Of a stretch of DNA of 10,266 nucleotides, positions 6,963-10,266 are shown piece after piece. This DNA comes from Burkholderiales bacterium (GTDB lineage: Bacteria; Pseudomonadota; Gammaproteobacteria; Burkholderiales; Burkholderiaceae_D). Every line of letters starts with the position of its first letter. The stretch's first letter is position 1. The translations under genes were made by a program, and so were the position numbers. The notes below the pieces were generated by a model. It searched no databases. It had not been told where the DNA came from and saw only the letters and a list, made by a program, of their open reading frames with translations. The stretch lies in assembly GCA_016197345.1 (NCBI GenBank), contig JACPVY010000052.1, positions 1 through 10,266 of the forward strand, given 5' to 3'.

Positions 6963-6991
6963 TTCTACGTTTTCCCTGCTTTTTAACGTTT

Positions 6992-7022
6992 GGGCGCAGC
7001 ACACTACTTGGTAGCTGCGCCC
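6992..7022 (+). terminator. Probable terminator stem-loop after the phospholipase gene
   Basis: GGGCGCAGC (6992-7000) pairs perfectly with GCTGCGCCC (7014-7022) over 9 bp around a 13-nt loop, 29 nt after the stop codon. The stem is strong, but the following TTGCCGTTTCAGCTTTT is only moderately T-rich, so it may be a weak or Rho-assisted terminator. Confidence 0.6.
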
Positions 7023-7337
7023 TTGCCGTTTCAGCTTTTCCAAGCGAGTCCCCATCCAAACACGTCAATTTGTGTTGTGCGCAAGCTACTCCGGCGTCTA
7101 TTCCGCCGTCATTTCGAGCATTCTCGCAGTAAACGTTCGCTTTCTTTCTGGCCGCCGATAAAATCCCATCAGAATTTCCCTGCTGTAGATTCTCAATCTG
7201 TTTTTTAACCAATAGAAAACAATTGCAAAATAGAGCGAAGCCCATACCGAATCTTTATATTGCATACAGCTCGCGTATTTGGTGATTCGGGCGCTCAGCA
7301 GGAGCGAAGATTGTTGACGGCTAGCTTCATGAACACT
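7023..7337. other. Intergenic region upstream of the ThDP enzyme gene
   Basis: About 315 nt without a supported gene. A stretch around 7190-7232 is A/T-rich (TTTTTTAACC, AGAAAACAATTGCAAAATAG) and is the likeliest place for a promoter. TATATT at 7256-7261 could be a -10 element but has no -35 partner. Minus-strand reading frames of about 94 and 102 codons cross the region and run into the neighbouring genes; their products are unrecognisable and they lack ribosome binding sites. Confidence 0.45.
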
Positions 7338-7348
7338 GGAGTTTGGAC

Positions 7349-9232
7349 ATGCATAGGGATATGGCAACACCGGATTCGCCATTTGACATCGCTGATCTAC
7401 TCGTTTCTTATCTGGAGCAGTTGGACGTTCGCTTTGTGTTTGGCATACCCGGCGGTGTGATTGAACCTTTATACAATGCGATGGCGCGTAGCGCGCGGCG
7501 GGGCGGGGTGCGCCACGTGCTGGCGCGGCATGAAACTAGCGCTGCTTATATGGCCGATGGCTACGCACGTGATACCGGTGGCCTTGGGGTCTGTTGCTCG
7601 ACCTCTGGGCCAGGTGCGACCAATCTATTAACCGGCGTCTCCTGCGCCTATGACAACAATATTCCACTGCTAGTACTCACTGGCCAGCCCGCGTTACCGA
7701 CCTTCGGCAAACACCCCTTGCAAGAATCGGCCTGCACCGGCGTCAACATTTTGACAATGTTCCAAGCCTGTACTCGCTATAACTCATTGGTCTCACATCC
7801 GGCGCAATTGGAGCCCAAGCTGATTGCGGCGTTACAGCGCGCCCTCAGCAACCCGCGTGGCCCGGTGCATTTGAGTCTGCCATCGGATGTGATGCGGGCC
7901 AACTCTGGCGTGATCGGCCCCTCGTATAATTTGCGTTCAATTTTGACGCCTCCCGATATTGTGGATGAGCACGGTATTCAAGCGTTACGCACGATTTTGT
8001 CGCGTGCAGCAAATGTCGTCTTATTAATAGGAGGAGGTTGTAGTGGCGCGATGGTGCCGATCTTGCATTTTGTCGAGATGACAGGCGCACAGGTCATTGC
8101 GACCCCCGATGGGAAAGGCTTGATTAGCCCCTATCATCGGCAATTTCGCGGTGTATTTGGCTTTGCAGGTCACAATCTTGCCAGCAAAACCTTACGTGAT
8201 CCATCAGTCGATGTGATTATTGCGGTGGGCACTGGAATGTGCGAATGGGATAGCGATGGCTGGAGCGATAGCCTGCTCAATGCCCGCATGATTCATATCG
8301 AAGAAATTGAAGAAAATCTGGCGCGCACCCCCATGGCGAGGTTGCACATCCGGGGTCGTATCTTAGCGATCTTCCATCGTTTGATCGAATTCACTTATTC
8401 AACCCCACATTTGCGCAGCCTGCAAACCCAAAATGATGAAAATCCGCAGGAATCCCCACCACCGATAGAAGCTACTAGCGAAATGTTGCAGGCGAATTTA
8501 AAGCGCTATCCGCGCCGCTATCACCTCGACAATACGCCCATTTTGCCGCAGCGCTTAATGCATGATCTAGGGCAGCTCTTTCCGCCGGGGACACGTTTTT
8601 TGGCCGATGCTGGCAACAGCGTGGCATGGGCGATTCATTGCCTGCACCCTAATGACAGACGCCTGCGGGAACGTCGGCTATCCGAACCGCGCAATGATAA
8701 AAAAGCCCGGCGTAAGCCAAGCGCTGGTTGGCTGCGCCTCACCCATAGCTTTGCTCCTATGGGATGGGCAATCGGTGGTTCGATAGGTAGCGCCATCGCT
8801 GATCGCACCACGCCCGTCGTGTGCATTAGCGGCGATGGCAGCATGCTGATGAATGGGCAAGAAATTACGGTAGCAGTGGCTGAACGCTTAACGGTGATTT
8901 TCGTGGTGTTGAATGATCATGCACTAGGGATGGTCAAACATGCGCAGCGTTTGCGCCATGCGGAACAAACCAGCTTTGAACTACCCAGCGTAGATTTTGC
9001 GATGCAAGCGCGCGCCTATGGCGCCCAAGGGATTACGATTCGCTCACCACAGGATTTGGCGCGCCTAGATATTGCCGCCATTTGCAGCCGCGCTGGGCCA
9101 ACCGTGCTCGATGTGTTAATTGATGCAGACGAGATTCCGCCCATTCAGGCAAGGATTAAAGTTCTCGATGCCGAGGAACCATCGACCCACGCTAGCGCTA
9201 GCGCGAGGGCCACCCCCAAACCACAGCCATAA
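7349..9232 (+). CDS. Thiamine-diphosphate-dependent enzyme of the acetolactate synthase large-subunit superfamily, substrate unassigned
   Basis: ATG 7349 is chosen because GGAG (7338-7341) lies 7 nt upstream; TTG 7343 and ATG 7361 are poorer. The product has 627 residues. The N-terminal PYR domain has FGIPGG (32-36 region), the catalytic glutamate E62 in ARHETSAAYMADGYAR, and TSGPGATNLLTG. A central domain follows (about 200-345, VVLLIGGGCSG then VIIAVGTG). A poorly conserved linker (about 350-395) leads to the PP domain, with GDGSMLMNGQE (495-505) and NDHALGM (522-528) forming the Mg2+-ThDP motif. Where acetolactate synthases carry VGQHQMW, this protein has ADAGNSVAW, and a basic segment of about 23 residues (436-458) follows. 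It is therefore ALS-like in fold, but acetolactate synthesis is not established; no small regulatory subunit (ilvN/ilvH type) or ilvC is adjacent. The C-terminal tail is rich in Ala, Ser, Thr and Pro and is probably disordered. Confidence 0.88.
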   Translation: MHRDMATPDSPFDIADLLVSYLEQLDVRFVFGIPGGVIEPLYNAMARSARRGGVRHVLARHETSAAYMADGYARDTGGLGVCCSTSGPGATNLLTGVSCAYDNNIPLLVLTGQPALPTFGKHPLQESACTGVNILTMFQACTRYNSLVSHPAQLEPKLIAALQRALSNPRGPVHLSLPSDVMRANSGVIGPSYNLRSILTPPDIVDEHGIQALRTILSRAANVVLLIGGGCSGAMVPILHFVEMTGAQVIATPDGKGLISPYHRQFRGVFGFAGHNLASKTLRDPSVDVIIAVGTGMCEWDSDGWSDSLLNARMIHIEEIEENLARTPMARLHIRGRILAIFHRLIEFTYSTPHLRSLQTQNDENPQESPPPIEATSEMLQANLKRYPRRYHLDNTPILPQRLMHDLGQLFPPGTRFLADAGNSVAWAIHCLHPNDRRLRERRLSEPRNDKKARRKPSAGWLRLTHSFAPMGWAIGGSIGSAIADRTTPVVCISGDGSMLMNGQEITVAVAERLTVIFVVLNDHALGMVKHAQRLRHAEQTSFELPSVDFAMQARAYGAQGITIRSPQDLARLDIAAICSRAGPTVLDVLIDADEIPPIQARIKVLDAEEPSTHASASARATPKPQP

Positions 9233-9414
9233 CGCCACACAACAGGCCAACGATGATTGGAATGCAAATGGATTGTTGCCACAAAGCTGCACATTACTGA
9301 AGTAGCAAGTTAGTAAGCTAGTTCGCACATTATTCCTATACAATCATTCCTGCATGTCTGCCGCACTGTCTGGCATTTGGCGGGTATCCATGCAATCCGC
9401 AACACATTGCTAAA

Positions 9415-9435
9415 TTGACATTTCAACAATTGAAA
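9415..9435 (+). promoter_or_regulatory. Candidate -35 box overlapped by an inverted repeat, upstream of the MASE1 gene
   Basis: TTGACA at 9415-9420 matches the sigma-70 -35 consensus exactly. It is followed at once by TTTCAA (9421-9426), CAA, TTGAAA (9430-9435), a perfect 6-bp inverted repeat lying in the expected spacer. The -10 position (about 9437-9443, CACTACC) is poor, so the promoter may depend on an activator, or the TTGACA may be chance. A separate TACAAT at 9339-9344 is a fair -10 without a good -35. Confidence 0.3.
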
Positions 9436-9454
9436 ACACTACCCCCTTTGCTGC

Positions 9455-9459
9455 AAGGA
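9455..9459 (+). promoter_or_regulatory. Ribosome binding site for the GTG start of the MASE1 protein
   Basis: AAGGA at 9455-9459 stands 6 nt before GTG 9466. It decides the start: there is no in-frame ATG between the upstream stop (TAG 9319-9321) and the MASE1 domain, and the other options (TTG 9430, TTG 9469) have worse sites. Confidence 0.7.
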
Positions 9460-9465
9460 CGTGAC

Positions 9466-10266
9466 GTGTTGGCGAACTTGCTGGTTGCTTTATTCTATGC
9501 ACTGCTGGGCAAATGGTCTTTACTATTAGCCTTGCCGCCCGGCTATGCAACGGCAATTTTTCCCTCTGCTGGCCTAGCCTTGGGGATTTGTGTCAGCACA
9601 AGATTGCGCTGTTTGCCGGGTGTCATGCTGGGATCTTTCCTGCTCAATGCGCAAGGCTTTTTGCAGCCGCATGCCAATCTTTCACAAGAATTTGCGGTAG
9701 CCATCATCGTCAGTACCGCTTCGACGCTGCAAGCATGGATAGGGACACGCTATATGCGCCGGTGGACGCACGAAGCGATGGATTCCGGCCGCGATATCCT
9801 GCATTTCCTGTTTGGCATACCACTCGTATGCTGCGTCAGTTCAACCTTGATCGTGCTAGGTTTGACCTTGCTCGGAAAAATGGCATTTGAGCAATCGCAA
9901 ATGAACTGGCTGGCATGGTGGAGTGGCGATTTGGTCGGCATCGTCTTAGTAGCACCAGTTGTGTGGATCTTTTTTGCCGCACCGCGTGCACTTTGGTGGC
10001 AGCGCCGCTATTTGCTTGGCATGCCGCTACTCGTCGGCACATGTCTATCCATCCTCATTTACAGCAAAACAAGTACCTGGGAAACGCAGCAACAAATGCG
10101 CTCGTTTCACTTACGCGCCCAACAAATTAGCGATGTGCTGCAAGCGCGCTTAGCCGAGCATGAGCATTTTTTGCAAATCGCTGCTGTTATTTTTGACGAT
10201 GATGACCATGCCTTGTCTTACAGCGATTTTAGTAATGTCACTGACCCACATCTGCAACGCCATAAA
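9466..10266 (+). CDS. MASE1-CHASE membrane sensor, N-terminal part (runs off the right edge)
   Basis: Frame 1 is open from GTG 9466 to the end of the window (267 codons). Residues 1-195 form a MASE1 domain: several hydrophobic segments, the early PPGYATAIFPSAGLALG motif (residues 24-40) and the hallmark WWSGDLVGIVLVAP near residues 151-164, then WWQRRYL and a last transmembrane segment. From about 205 the protein leaves the membrane with RAQQISDVLQARLAEHEHFL, typical of the start of a periplasmic CHASE ligand-binding domain. MASE1-CHASE N-termini are found on histidine kinases and on diguanylate cyclases/phosphodiesterases, so the output domain, which lies beyond the window, cannot be named. 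The gene follows the ThDP enzyme gene by 233 nt and has its own possible promoter. Confidence 0.88.
   Translation, partial: MLANLLVALFYALLGKWSLLLALPPGYATAIFPSAGLALGICVSTRLRCLPGVMLGSFLLNAQGFLQPHANLSQEFAVAIIVSTASTLQAWIGTRYMRRWTHEAMDSGRDILHFLFGIPLVCCVSSTLIVLGLTLLGKMAFEQSQMNWLAWWSGDLVGIVLVAPVVWIFFAAPRALWWQRRYLLGMPLLVGTCLSILIYSKTSTWETQQQMRSFHLRAQQISDVLQARLAEHEHFLQIAAVIFDDDDHALSYSDFSNVTDPHLQRHK

Noticed and set aside
7343..7345. TTG as start of the ThDP enzyme
   Set aside because: ATG 7349, two codons later, has GGAG at a better distance.
6937..7382. Two minus-strand reading frames across the gap after the phospholipase gene
   Set aside because: No start signals and no recognisable domains; they extend into the coding ends of both neighbours and cross the stem-loop.
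9513..9890. Reading frame of 125 codons on the + strand in frame 3
   Set aside because: It is a shadow of the MASE1 protein, which is read in frame 1 and has clear motifs (WWSGDLVG) and a ribosome binding site.

Overview
The window looks like chromosomal DNA of a Gram-negative proteobacterium, most likely a beta-proteobacterium of the Burkholderiales/Oxalobacteraceae type. The clues are a large surface adhesin with the C-terminus of a type I secreted (RTX-like) protein, an E. coli-like YcaO, a secreted PI-PLC-type phospholipase, a MASE1-CHASE sensor and moderate GC content. The assignment to a family is an inference from overall style, not from a marker gene. Every supported gene lies on the + strand. 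No tRNA, rRNA, CRISPR array, transposase or phage gene was seen.

Layout. (1) 1-3490: the 3' part of a giant cadherin-repeat adhesin, entering from the left edge. Seven cadherin modules of about 100 residues are read in frame 1 up to about 2190. The eighth module and the C-terminal calcium-binding/secretion region are read in frame 2. The front half of module 8 is missing at the switch, so the gene is either truly broken or was damaged by collapse of repeats in assembly. (2) 3500-3594: two hairpins, the second a good intrinsic terminator. (3) 3859-5583: ycaO, a standalone YcaO protein, with a leader region of roughly 260 nt in front of it. (4) 5608-5628: a perfect REP-like palindrome. (5) 5913-6962: an exported PI-PLC X-domain protein with a signal peptide carrying a Tat-like twin arginine. 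(6) 6992-7022: a stem-loop after it. (7) 7349-9232: a thiamine-diphosphate enzyme of the acetolactate synthase superfamily with a non-canonical active-site segment and a basic insertion. (8) 9466 to the right edge: the N-terminus of a MASE1-CHASE signalling protein that starts with GTG.

The genes are separated by gaps of about 230-390 nt with hairpins in most of them, so each is probably its own transcription unit. The only common theme is the cell envelope and outside (adhesin, exported lipase, membrane sensor); no operon or obvious defence or mobile system is present. The points most worth following are the deletion-frameshift in the adhesin, the loss of calcium ligands along its cadherin array, the Tat-like signal of the phospholipase, and the unassigned substrate of the ThDP enzyme.
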